A DNA stretch of 33,485 nucleotides from Comamonadaceae bacterium (GTDB taxonomy: Bacteria; Pseudomonadota; Gammaproteobacteria; Burkholderiales; Burkholderiaceae_C): the NCBI GenBank assembly GCA_013297985.1, contig JAAFIY010000036.1, forward strand, positions 1-33,485, written 5' to 3'. Below the pieces are notes generated by a model, which searched no databases, was not told the origin of the DNA, and saw nothing but the letters and a program-made list of their open reading frames with translations. Of this stretch, positions 6,190 to 13,009 are shown in pieces. Numbering within the stretch: position 1 is the first letter of the stretch; each line of letters opens with the position of its first letter. A program made the translations under genes and the position numbers.

Positions 6190-6206
6190 GCTACAAAAAT
6201 CGTAGC
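6190..6206 (-). repeat. 17-base palindromic repeat, copy 1, in a terminator-like structure
   Basis: GCTACAAAAATCGTAGC on the plus strand. It is joined to a 9-bp inverted repeat, GTAGCTGCT (6202-6210) with AGCAGCTAC (6231-6239), whose outer arm overlaps the last codons of the acyltransferase gene. Read on the minus strand the stem is followed by GATTTTTG, so this copy may serve as that gene's terminator. It shares GCAGCTA with the copies at 10209 and 32981. Confidence 0.65.
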
Positions 6207-6221
6207 TGCTTCGGCCCATTT

Positions 6222-7853
6222 TTACAGTCTAGCAGCTACTTTTTTCTTGATGGTTTTGGCGGGTGCAATGGGCACGTCGGTCAGCGTTTTTGCGGTGTCG
6301 CGCACCAACTGAAGGCGACGCTTGGGTGCAGCCTTGCGGCTGGGCTTGGGCGCTGCTTCTGCTTTGGCGGCGTCGGGCGCGGGTGGCTGGGCCACCACCG
6401 GCTTGGCTTGCACATCCAGCGCAGGCGCAGCGTTGGCTTTTTTCACCAGCTGCACCAGGCGCTCGTGCTCTTGCACCACATAGTCGGCCAGATCATTGAT
6501 GTCGGGCACGGCGCGCCGGCAGGCAATCAGGCCGTAGAACAGGCTGCCATTGTAGCTTTGCACGGTGATGTTCAACGCCATGCCGTGCACGGGGATCGAG
6601 ACCGGGTAGAAGCTCAACATCTTGGCGCCCGCAAAGTACAGCGGCACGTTGGGGCCGGGCACATTGGAGATGAGCACGTTGGCAATCGGCGGCACCACGT
6701 TGGCCAACCGTGAGCGGCCATAAAAAGACGCTGCGCCAGAGATGAGCCACGGCGCGCCGGGCAGCGGAAAGTCCAGCGGCACCGACGCAGTGGCCGCGCC
6801 CATGGTGGCTTTGGTTTTTTTGCTGGCTTCAGCAATGGCTTTCAGGCGCTCGATGGGGTCGCGGATGTCGCTGGCCAGCTGCATCAGCATCATCGAGACT
6901 TGGTTGTCGGCGCTCATGTCGCCCGCTTCGCGCAGTGAGACGGGCACCGCCACTGTCATGGATTTGGCGGGTGTGGCGTCGTAGTCGGCCAAGTGGCGCC
7001 GCATGGCGCCCGCGCATACCGACAGCACCACATCATTGAGCGTGGCGCCGGTTGCTTTGGCCACCATCTTGGCGTCGGCCAGCGTCACTTGGCGCGCCGC
7101 CCAACTGCGCTGGTTGGTGATGGCCACGTTGTAGGCAGTGCGTGGAGCCATTGCATTGCGGATGCTGTCGAGCAAGTTGGCATCGCTATCGCGCGGTTTG
7201 CTGACGATGTCGCGCACGGCGCGGGCCAAGGTGGGCAAGGCTTTGGCGAAAGTAACTGCTTGGCGCAGCGTGTTGCTGGCCGCCGCGCCAGCCAGTTCGG
7301 CAATACCCAGCTGATACTGGTTGGTGCGTGGGCGCAGCCGGGCTTTTTTGATCACTCGGCCTTCGGGCAGGGTGTCCAAAATGGCGCCCGCCAGCGCCAC
7401 CGCGCCGCCGCCGTCCACCCCCGCGTGGTGCACTTTGGCGTACATCGCCACATGGCCGCTGTCCAGACCTTCAAAAATCGTGAATTCCCACAAGGGTCGG
7501 CTGCGGTCTAGCAGTGACGAATGCAGGCGAGCCACGTAACGCTCAAGCTGCTCCCAGCTCCCGGGTTTGGGCAGCTGCACCCGGCGCACGTGGTAGTCCA
7601 AGTCAATGTCTTCGTCTTCTACCCACACCGGGTTGCTCAGCTCAAAGGGCATCAAAGCCAGTTTGCGTGTAAACAAGGGCGCCAGGTGCATGCGGCTAGC
7701 CACATGGGCCTTGGCGTCTTCGTAGAAGTCGCCGGTGTAGCCGGGGGGCAGTTCCAGCAGGTCCAAGCTAGCCACGTGCATCGGCATTTCGGCCGATTCA
7801 ATGTGCAAAAACGTGGCGTCCAGGCTGTTCAAGTGTTGGATGCGAGGTGGCAT
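6222..7853 (-). CDS. Wax ester synthase / diacylglycerol acyltransferase (WS/DGAT)
   Basis: The enzyme joins an acyl-CoA to a fatty alcohol or diacylglycerol, making wax esters or triacylglycerol as storage lipid. The protein has 543 residues. It shows the family's N-terminus with Leu-Asp-Ala-x-Phe-Leu (11-16), Pro-Leu-Trp-Glu (120-123), the catalytic HHxxxDG motif as HHAGVDG (142-148), and an Asn-Asp-Val-Val motif in the second half. The last ~80 residues are an Ala/Pro/Lys-rich tail ending in basic residues, longer than usual and probably unstructured. GGAG six bases before the ATG supports the start. It is transcribed divergently from the polyhydroxyalkanoate regulator phaR, so two carbon-storage functions share one 214-base intergenic region. 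No alcohol-forming reductase is nearby, so the natural acceptor is not clear. Confidence 0.9.
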   Translation of the reverse strand: MPPRIQHLNSLDATFLHIESAEMPMHVASLDLLELPPGYTGDFYEDAKAHVASRMHLAPLFTRKLALMPFELSNPVWVEDEDIDLDYHVRRVQLPKPGSWEQLERYVARLHSSLLDRSRPLWEFTIFEGLDSGHVAMYAKVHHAGVDGGGAVALAGAILDTLPEGRVIKKARLRPRTNQYQLGIAELAGAAASNTLRQAVTFAKALPTLARAVRDIVSKPRDSDANLLDSIRNAMAPRTAYNVAITNQRSWAARQVTLADAKMVAKATGATLNDVVLSVCAGAMRRHLADYDATPAKSMTVAVPVSLREAGDMSADNQVSMMLMQLASDIRDPIERLKAIAEASKKTKATMGAATASVPLDFPLPGAPWLISGAASFYGRSRLANVVPPIANVLISNVPGPNVPLYFAGAKMLSFYPVSIPVHGMALNITVQSYNGSLFYGLIACRRAVPDINDLADYVVQEHERLVQLVKKANAAPALDVQAKPVVAQPPAPDAAKAEAAPKPSRKAAPKRRLQLVRDTAKTLTDVPIAPAKTIKKKVAARL

Positions 7854-7943
7854 GAGGGGCTCCGTCGTTGTATGGTGCGCAGTCGGGCGCTTGTGCGGTG
7901 GCGATGCTGACCGAGCCCCGCGCCGCTTGCAAGGAGAGAGCTA

Positions 7944-7972
7944 CCTAAGCCTTCGCCCCCAAGGCTCCTAGG
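7944..7972. promoter_or_regulatory. Inverted repeat between WS/DGAT and phaR, possible operator
   Basis: AGCCTT and AAGGCT (7948-7953 and 7961-7966) form a perfect stem, extended by CCTA and TAGG with one unpaired base. It is centred in the divergent intergenic region, a fitting place for a regulator such as PhaR or for a shared control site. No promoter boxes could be assigned with confidence. Confidence 0.3.
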
Positions 7973-8067
7973 CGACACCGCGCAGGCCCTGCGCACCCGT
8001 TTGTGGCCAGGGCAGGGCGGTTCATAGAATGTTTGGCAACACAGCACAGGCGGGAGACGCATCCACC

Positions 8068-8703
8068 ATGGCCACCTCCAAAAGCGCAGCGCGCGGGCGC
8101 AGCGGCGCATCAACCGGCACCGCCGCCTCGGGCAACGCAGCGGGCGCAGCGCCCAACCCGCAAGCCGAAGCCGTGCCACCCACGGTTGAACGGCTCATCA
8201 AGAAGTACCCCAACCGTCGGCTGTACGACACCACCACTTCGGGTTACATCACCCTGACCGAGGTGAAAGACATGGTGATGGCGCACCAGCGGGTGCGGGT
8301 GCAAGACGCCAAGACGGGCGAAGACCTCACCCGATCTATCTTGCTGCAGATCATTCTGGAAGAAGAGGCAGCAGGCTCACCGCTGTTTTCAGAAAGCGTG
8401 CTGGCCAACTTCATTCGCTTTTATGGCCACGCCATGCACGGCTTTGTGGGGCCCTACATGGAGCGCAGCATGCAAGTGATGCTGGACGCGCAAAGCGCCC
8501 TGAGCGAGCAGGCCCGGCATAACGCCAAAACCATCACGCCCGACATGTGGGCCCAGTTCATGAAAATGCCCAGCCCCATGGGCCCGTATGCCGAGCAAGG
8601 CACGCAATGGGTGAACCAAGTGCAAGAGCAAATGGCCCGCCAGACTGAGCAGATGATGAGCGCCTTTGGACTCAAGCCCAACACCGGCGGCGGTAAGTCA
8701 TAA
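8068..8703 (+). CDS. phaR: Polyhydroxyalkanoate synthesis regulator PhaR
   Basis: PhaR represses phasin and related genes and is released by binding the polymer. The protein has 211 residues from MATSKSAARG; CGGGAGA about 11 bases upstream favours this ATG over one at 8029. An Ala/Gly/Ser-rich N-terminus of about 35 residues, probably disordered, precedes the hallmark DNA-binding segment IKKYPNRRLYDT (44-55) and Gly-Tyr-Ile-Thr-Leu. The rest is the two-part PHB accumulation regulator domain with Phe-Ser-Glu-Ser and Phe-Ile-Arg-Phe-Tyr-Gly segments, then a Gln/Met-rich helical end. No phaC, phaA or phaB is adjacent; the gene stands between WS/DGAT (divergent) and rimO (33 bases downstream). 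Confidence 0.93.
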   Translation: MATSKSAARGRSGASTGTAASGNAAGAAPNPQAEAVPPTVERLIKKYPNRRLYDTTTSGYITLTEVKDMVMAHQRVRVQDAKTGEDLTRSILLQIILEEEAAGSPLFSESVLANFIRFYGHAMHGFVGPYMERSMQVMLDAQSALSEQARHNAKTITPDMWAQFMKMPSPMGPYAEQGTQWVNQVQEQMARQTEQMMSAFGLKPNTGGGKS

Positions 8704-8736
8704 AAGCGCTGTCGCCCATCAGGGGACAATGAGGGC

Positions 8737-10143
8737 ATGAGCATCGCTACCCCTACCGTCGGTTTTGTCAGCCTGGGCTGCCCCAAGGCACTCACCGACT
8801 CTGAACTGATCCTGACGCAACTCAGCGCCGAGGGTTACCGCACCAGCAAAACCTTTGCCGGGGCGGATTTGGTCATCGTCAACACCTGCGGCTTTATTGA
8901 CGCGGCCGTCAAAGAAAGCCTGGACACGATCGGCGAAGCGCTGGCTGACAACGGCCGCGTGATCGTCACCGGTTGCCTGGGCGCCAAGGCGGGCGAAACC
9001 AGCGACAACCTGGTGCGCGAAGTGCATCCCAAAGTGCTGGCCGTGACGGGTCCGCACGCCACCCAGGAAGTGATGGACGCTGTACACCAGCACCTGCCCA
9101 AGCCGCATGACCCGTTCGTGGATTTGGTGCCTGCGCAGCGCGAGGCGCTCATTGGCCAGGGCCAATCTTTCGGCGTGGCGGGCATCAAGCTCACGCCGCG
9201 CCATTACGCGTATTTGAAGATCAGCGAAGGTTGCAACCACCGCTGTACCTTTTGCATCATTCCCAGCATGCGCGGTGACTTGGTCAGCCGCCCAGTGGGC
9301 GATGTGCTCACTGAGGCCCGCGCCTTGTTTGAAGGCGGCGTGAAAGAGCTGTTGGTCATCAGTCAAGACACCAGCGCTTATGGCGTGGATGTGAAATACC
9401 GCACTGGCTTCTTTGATGGCCGCCCCGTAAAGACCCGCATGGTGGAACTGGTCGAGGCCCTCGCTACCCTGGCGGAGCCCTTTGGCGCCTGGGTGCGCCT
9501 GCACTACGTGTACCCCTACCCCCACGTAGACGAAGTCATCCCGCTGATGGCCAGTGGGCGCGTGCTGCCGTACTTGGACGTGCCCTTTCAGCACAGCCAC
9601 CCCGATGTGCTCAAGCGCATGAAGCGCCCCGCTAGCGGAGAAAAGAACCTGGAGCGCATTGCCCGCTGGCGCGAGATCTGCCCGCAGTTGGTGGTGCGCA
9701 GCACCTTTATTGCGGGTTTTCCGGGCGAGACTGAATCTGAGTTTGACCACCTGCTGCAGTTTGTGGCGCAGGCCGGTATCGATCGGGCAGGCTGCTTTGC
9801 CTACAGCGCAGTGCCCGGTGCGGTGGCCAATGACTTGCCCGGCATGCTGCCCCTTGCGCTGCGCGAAGAACGGCGCGCGCGCTTCATGGCGGTGGCTGAA
9901 GCTGCATCTGCGCGTCGCCTGCAACAGCGCGTGGGGGCCACGGTGCAGGTGCTGGTGGACCAGGCCCAGTCGCTGGGCAAAAAAGGGGGCGTGGGCCGCA
10001 GCTATGCCGACGCACCTGAGATTGACGGCACGGTGCGCCTGCAGCCCATCGAGCGCGCCAGCCGCAGCTACCGCACTGGCGACTTTGTCAGCGCCCGGGT
10101 GCTGGCGGCCGATGGGCATGACTTGGTGGCAGAGGTTATTTAA
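8737..10143 (+). CDS. rimO: Ribosomal protein S12 methylthiotransferase RimO
   Basis: RimO is a radical-SAM enzyme that adds a methylthio group to a conserved Asp of ribosomal protein S12. The 468 residues hold the three domains expected: an N-terminal UPF0004 domain with cluster-binding cysteines at 15, 51 and 80, the radical-SAM core with CNHRCTFC (Cys166, Cys170, Cys173), and a C-terminal TRAM domain that binds S12. The signature Ser-Leu-Gly-Cys-Pro-Lys near the start and Ser-Gln-Asp-Thr-Ser in the middle distinguish RimO from MiaB. It follows phaR by 33 bases on the same strand and may be co-transcribed. Confidence 0.96.
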   Translation: MSIATPTVGFVSLGCPKALTDSELILTQLSAEGYRTSKTFAGADLVIVNTCGFIDAAVKESLDTIGEALADNGRVIVTGCLGAKAGETSDNLVREVHPKVLAVTGPHATQEVMDAVHQHLPKPHDPFVDLVPAQREALIGQGQSFGVAGIKLTPRHYAYLKISEGCNHRCTFCIIPSMRGDLVSRPVGDVLTEARALFEGGVKELLVISQDTSAYGVDVKYRTGFFDGRPVKTRMVELVEALATLAEPFGAWVRLHYVYPYPHVDEVIPLMASGRVLPYLDVPFQHSHPDVLKRMKRPASGEKNLERIARWREICPQLVVRSTFIAGFPGETESEFDHLLQFVAQAGIDRAGCFAYSAVPGAVANDLPGMLPLALREERRARFMAVAEAASARRLQQRVGATVQVLVDQAQSLGKKGGVGRSYADAPEIDGTVRLQPIERASRSYRTGDFVSARVLAADGHDLVAEVI

Positions 10144-10521
10144 GCCGGTGGAGGGCCTGGGCCCAAAAGTCAAGAGTGCCTTTTGCGCGCTATTTGATTG
10201 CCTATGCAGCTATAAAAAATATAGCATCCACAGATTGCCGCTATTGGGCAGCTTGAAACCCTATGGCAGTTTGAAGGCATCAACGCTGCTCATTCGCGGG
10301 GCGCAAAGGCCCATGGCGCAGGGGGTGTTGCGCCCACATGGTGCACAGCAGCAGCGCTTGCGGCATCGTTTAGGGCTGGACTTAAGTTGACGGCCCGTCG
10401 GTTGCGCCCGCACAGGTGGTGGCACAAAACGTGCACGAACGCTGTCTTCCCTGGTCGGCCGTGGCGCTGAGCGCTCGGTCAAACCCTTCACACACCACTC
10501 TTTATTGCAGGAGCAAAGCCC
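10144..10521. other. 378-base intergenic stretch after rimO
   Basis: No convincing gene is seen on either strand. The one clear structure is the palindromic repeat copy at 10209-10225 with its upstream extension. Two related short strings, GCAGCTTGAAA and GGCAGTTTGAA, lie at about 10249-10275. The promoter of the following operon should be here, but I could not fix its boxes. AGGAGC stands about eight bases before the next start (10522). Confidence 0.4.
10190..10225 (+). repeat. 17-base palindromic repeat, copy 2, with extended left flank
   Basis: The core GCTATAAAAAATATAGC is at 10209-10225. The preceding CTATTTGATTGCC and GCAGCTAT are nearly identical to those before the copy at 32981, giving about 30 bases shared between two distant intergenic sites. 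It lies 46 bases after the rimO stop. Confidence 0.75.
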
Positions 10522-11547
10522 ATGGCCATCAGCCGCCGCACCGTGATTCAAACTGCCGCCGCCAGCGCGGTGGTGCTGGGCGCACCTGCCCTGCGTGCCC
10601 AAACCACCCGCATCCGTTTTATTTTGGACTGGCGCTTTGAAGGCCCCGCCGCGCTGTTCTTTTTCGCCGCTGAAAAAGGCCTGTTCCGCGAACAGGGGCT
10701 GGATGTGAGCATCGACGTGGGTTCGGGCTCAGCCGCTGGCGTGCAGCGCATGGCCTCGGGTGCCTACGACATGACGCACGCCGACTTCAACACCATGGTG
10801 GAGCTCAATGCCAGCATCAACGAAGTGGGTCGCCGCCCGGTGGGTTTTTATGTGACCTACGAAACCAGCCCGGCCACTATCTTTGCCATGCGCAGCAGCA
10901 ATATCCGCACGCCCAAAGACTTAGAAGGCCGTACCTTGGGCGCCCCGGTGTTTGACGGCGCACGCAAGGCCTTTCCGCTGTTTGCGGCCAACAACAACCT
11001 GGACATGGCCAAAATCAAGTGGACCAGCATGGACCCGCCGCTGCGCGAAACCATGCTGGTGCGCGGCGAGGTCGATGCCATCAGTGGCTTTTTCTTCAGC
11101 GGCCTGATTTCTCTGATCGCCCGCGGCGCTAAAGAAGAAGACATCGTGGCCATGCGCTTTGCTGACCACAACACGCTGATGTATGGCAACACGGCCGTCA
11201 CCACACAAGCCTTCATGGACAGCAACCCCAACGCGGTGCGCGGCTTTGCCAAGGCGCTCAATGCGTCCATCAAAGCGGTGGCGGCCAACCCTGAAGAAGG
11301 CATCAGCTTCGTCAAGAAGCGCGAGCCGCTCATCAACGACGCGTTGGAACTGCGCCGCCTGCGCTTGGTGCTAGACAACTTCGTCATGACCCCCACCGTG
11401 CGCCGCACTGGCCTGGGCGGCCTGGACATGGCCCGCCTGAACCGCCAAGCGGCTGACTTCGCGCGTGTGATGAACCTTGCGCCGATTGAGGCTGCGCGCC
11501 TGTTCAACCCCAGCTTCTTGCCTGCGGCTGAAGAGCGCCGCGTGTGA
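10522..11547 (+). CDS. Periplasmic substrate-binding protein of an ABC transporter (NMT1/THI5-like)
   Basis: The 341-residue protein starts with an Arg-Arg signal (Ser-Arg-Arg-Thr-Val-Ile, then a hydrophobic Ala-rich stretch ending Ala-Leu-Arg-Ala-Gln), suggesting Tat export to the periplasm. The body follows the SsuA/TauA/THI5-like binding-protein pattern: Phe-Ile-Leu-Asp-Trp-Arg near the start, Ala-Ala-Glu-Lys-Gly-Leu-Phe, Gly-Ser-Gly-Ser-Ala, and Asp-Leu-Glu-Gly-Arg-Thr-Leu-Gly-Ala. This family binds small heterocycles, sulfonates, nitriles or pyrimidine-like compounds. Its stop overlaps the next gene's GTG as GTGA, so it is coupled to an amidase-like hydrolase. No permease or ATPase gene is adjacent, so it either works with a transporter elsewhere or acts alone. 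The ligand is unknown. Confidence 0.88.
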   Translation: MAISRRTVIQTAAASAVVLGAPALRAQTTRIRFILDWRFEGPAALFFFAAEKGLFREQGLDVSIDVGSGSAAGVQRMASGAYDMTHADFNTMVELNASINEVGRRPVGFYVTYETSPATIFAMRSSNIRTPKDLEGRTLGAPVFDGARKAFPLFAANNNLDMAKIKWTSMDPPLRETMLVRGEVDAISGFFFSGLISLIARGAKEEDIVAMRFADHNTLMYGNTAVTTQAFMDSNPNAVRGFAKALNASIKAVAANPEEGISFVKKREPLINDALELRRLRLVLDNFVMTPTVRRTGLGGLDMARLNRQAADFARVMNLAPIEAARLFNPSFLPAAEERRV

Positions 11548-12341
11548 CGTCGGCGGCTGCGGGCACGCACGCTGCCACCTCGCTGGGCAGCGCTGCGGCC
11601 AACCAGTGGCGCGTCAGTGCGTCGCAGTGCGATCTGGTGCGTGCGGTGCGCCCGGCGCGGCCTGTGGATATCCCCGCCTTGCCGCAGGCCCTGGCGCTAG
11701 ATTTGGCGCGTACGGCGGTGGTGGTGATCGACATGCAAAACGACTTCTGCCATCCGCAGGGCTGGCTGGCGTCGATTGGCGTGGACGTGGGGCCAGCGCA
11801 AGCACCCGTGGCTCCGCTGATGCACTTGCTGCCCGTGCTGCGCGCCCAAGGTGTGCCGGTGGTGTGGGTGAACTGGGGCAATCGGCCAGATCGCTTGAAT
11901 CTGAGCCCCGCGCTCTTGCATGTGTACAACAGTGACGGCCAGTCGGTAGGCTTGGGCGATGATCTGCCCAGTGCCCCCACCAGCCACCGCGCGGTGCTGC
12001 AAAAAGACGCCTGGGGCGCCGCGCTGTTTGAACCGCTGACAGCGCAACCGGGCGACATCTCCGTTGACAAATACCGCATGAGCGGCTTTTGGGACACGCC
12101 TCTGGACAGCATCTTGCGCAACATGCGCATCGACACCGTGTTGTTTGCCGGTATCAATGCCGACCAGTGCGTGCTGGCCACCTTGATGGATGCCAACTTT
12201 GCCGGCTACGACACGGTGCTTTTGCAAGACTGCAGCGCCACCACATCGCCTGACTTTTGCTGGCAAGCCACGCTGTACAACGTGCGCCAATGCTTTGGCT
12301 TTACCGCCCTGGGCGCAGACTTGGTGAGGGCCCTGCAATGA
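11544..12341 (+). CDS. Isochorismatase-family cysteine hydrolase, RutB-like
   Basis: The 265-residue protein begins at a GTG that overlaps the previous stop as GTGA. After an N-terminal extension of about 50 residues, the isochorismatase-like fold shows the Asp-Lys-Cys triad: Asp63 in VIDMQNDF, Lys176 in VDKYRMSGF and Cys209 in INADQCV. The stretch Gly-Phe-Trp-Asp-Thr-Pro-Leu-Asp-Ser-Ile-Leu-Arg resembles ureidoacrylate amidohydrolase RutB from memory of that protein, more than nicotinamidases. It would hydrolyse a carbamoyl or amide bond, most likely in the cytoplasm. The overlap with the binding protein gene and with the cupin gene (ATGA) indicates one operon. The substrate is not known; the other rut genes are absent from the window. 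Confidence 0.85.
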   Translation: MTSAAAGTHAATSLGSAAANQWRVSASQCDLVRAVRPARPVDIPALPQALALDLARTAVVVIDMQNDFCHPQGWLASIGVDVGPAQAPVAPLMHLLPVLRAQGVPVVWVNWGNRPDRLNLSPALLHVYNSDGQSVGLGDDLPSAPTSHRAVLQKDAWGAALFEPLTAQPGDISVDKYRMSGFWDTPLDSILRNMRIDTVLFAGINADQCVLATLMDANFAGYDTVLLQDCSATTSPDFCWQATLYNVRQCFGFTALGADLVRALQ

Positions 12342-12754
12342 CTTGGTGGACGCGTTTGCAAGACTGCCCGGTGTATCGCATTCGGGCCGAAGAGACCAAC
12401 AAATTCCTTGTGGTCTGTGACCCGGCAGTGCATGGCTGCGCGCCCTTGCAGGTCATTGAGATCTTTGACGTGGGGGGCGCCACCCCACCCAACTCGCACC
12501 AAGCGGCGGTGGAGTCGTTCGTGGTGCTGCACGGCCAAGGCGTGGCCGAGTGCAATGGCCAAACGCTGCCGCTGCGCACGGGGTCGGTGCTCATCGTCAG
12601 CCCGGGCGATGTGCATGTGGTGCGCAACACGGGGTCGGACCGCTTGTACTGCTTGACCACGCTGATGCCAGATGAAGAATTGGCCGCCCTCATCCGTGGC
12701 GGTGTGGCCGATCAACTAGACGCTGTGGATTTAGCGGCCCTGGGCGCCGACTAA
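12338..12754 (+). CDS. Small single-domain cupin protein
   Basis: I take the ATG at 12338, which overlaps the hydrolase stop as ATGA, giving 138 residues. The cupin barrel is seen from motif 1, Pro-Asn-Ser-His with a Glu five residues after the His, then Gly-Gln-Gly, to motif 2, SPGDVHVVRNTG, with its Pro-Gly-Asp, His and Asn. These supply two likely metal-binding His and one Glu; the second motif 1 His of the classic pattern is replaced by Gln or Ala. Such cupins may be isomerases, dioxygenases or sensors. Linkage to a periplasmic binding protein and an amidase-like hydrolase suggests a role in catabolism of the same compound; this is inference. Confidence 0.82.
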   Translation: MTWWTRLQDCPVYRIRAEETNKFLVVCDPAVHGCAPLQVIEIFDVGGATPPNSHQAAVESFVVLHGQGVAECNGQTLPLRTGSVLIVSPGDVHVVRNTGSDRLYCLTTLMPDEELAALIRGGVADQLDAVDLAALGAD

Positions 12755-12858
12755 ATTGCGGCGTCTGCCCGGCTTGGGTGCGCGGGCCGGTTGTGGCTTA
12801 CAGTGCTTGGGTGATCTTCTTGCGGCACAGATTGCAGCGCCAAACCCAAAACACCATG

Positions 12859-12890
12859 AAAAAAGCCGACGGGTCAAAGACCGGTCGGCT
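12859..12890 (-). terminator. Rho-independent terminator of tRNA-Leu
   Basis: On the minus strand AGCCGAC pairs with GTCGGCT around a loop of about 13 bases and runs into TTTTTT. It begins 16 bases after the tRNA CCA end and so would close the tRNA transcript. Between the cupin stop (12754) and this point nothing else is recognised. Confidence 0.82.
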
Positions 12891-12905
12891 ACGTTCATCC
12901 AATTT

Positions 12906-12990
<85 letters not shown>

Positions 12991-13009
12991 ATTTCAGGAA
13001 AGCCTTAGA

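Noticed and set aside
8719-10173. Long minus-strand open frame of 484 codons opposite rimO
   Set aside because: It mirrors the GC-rich rimO frame, is His/Gln/Ala-rich with no recognisable motif, and rimO is beyond doubt.
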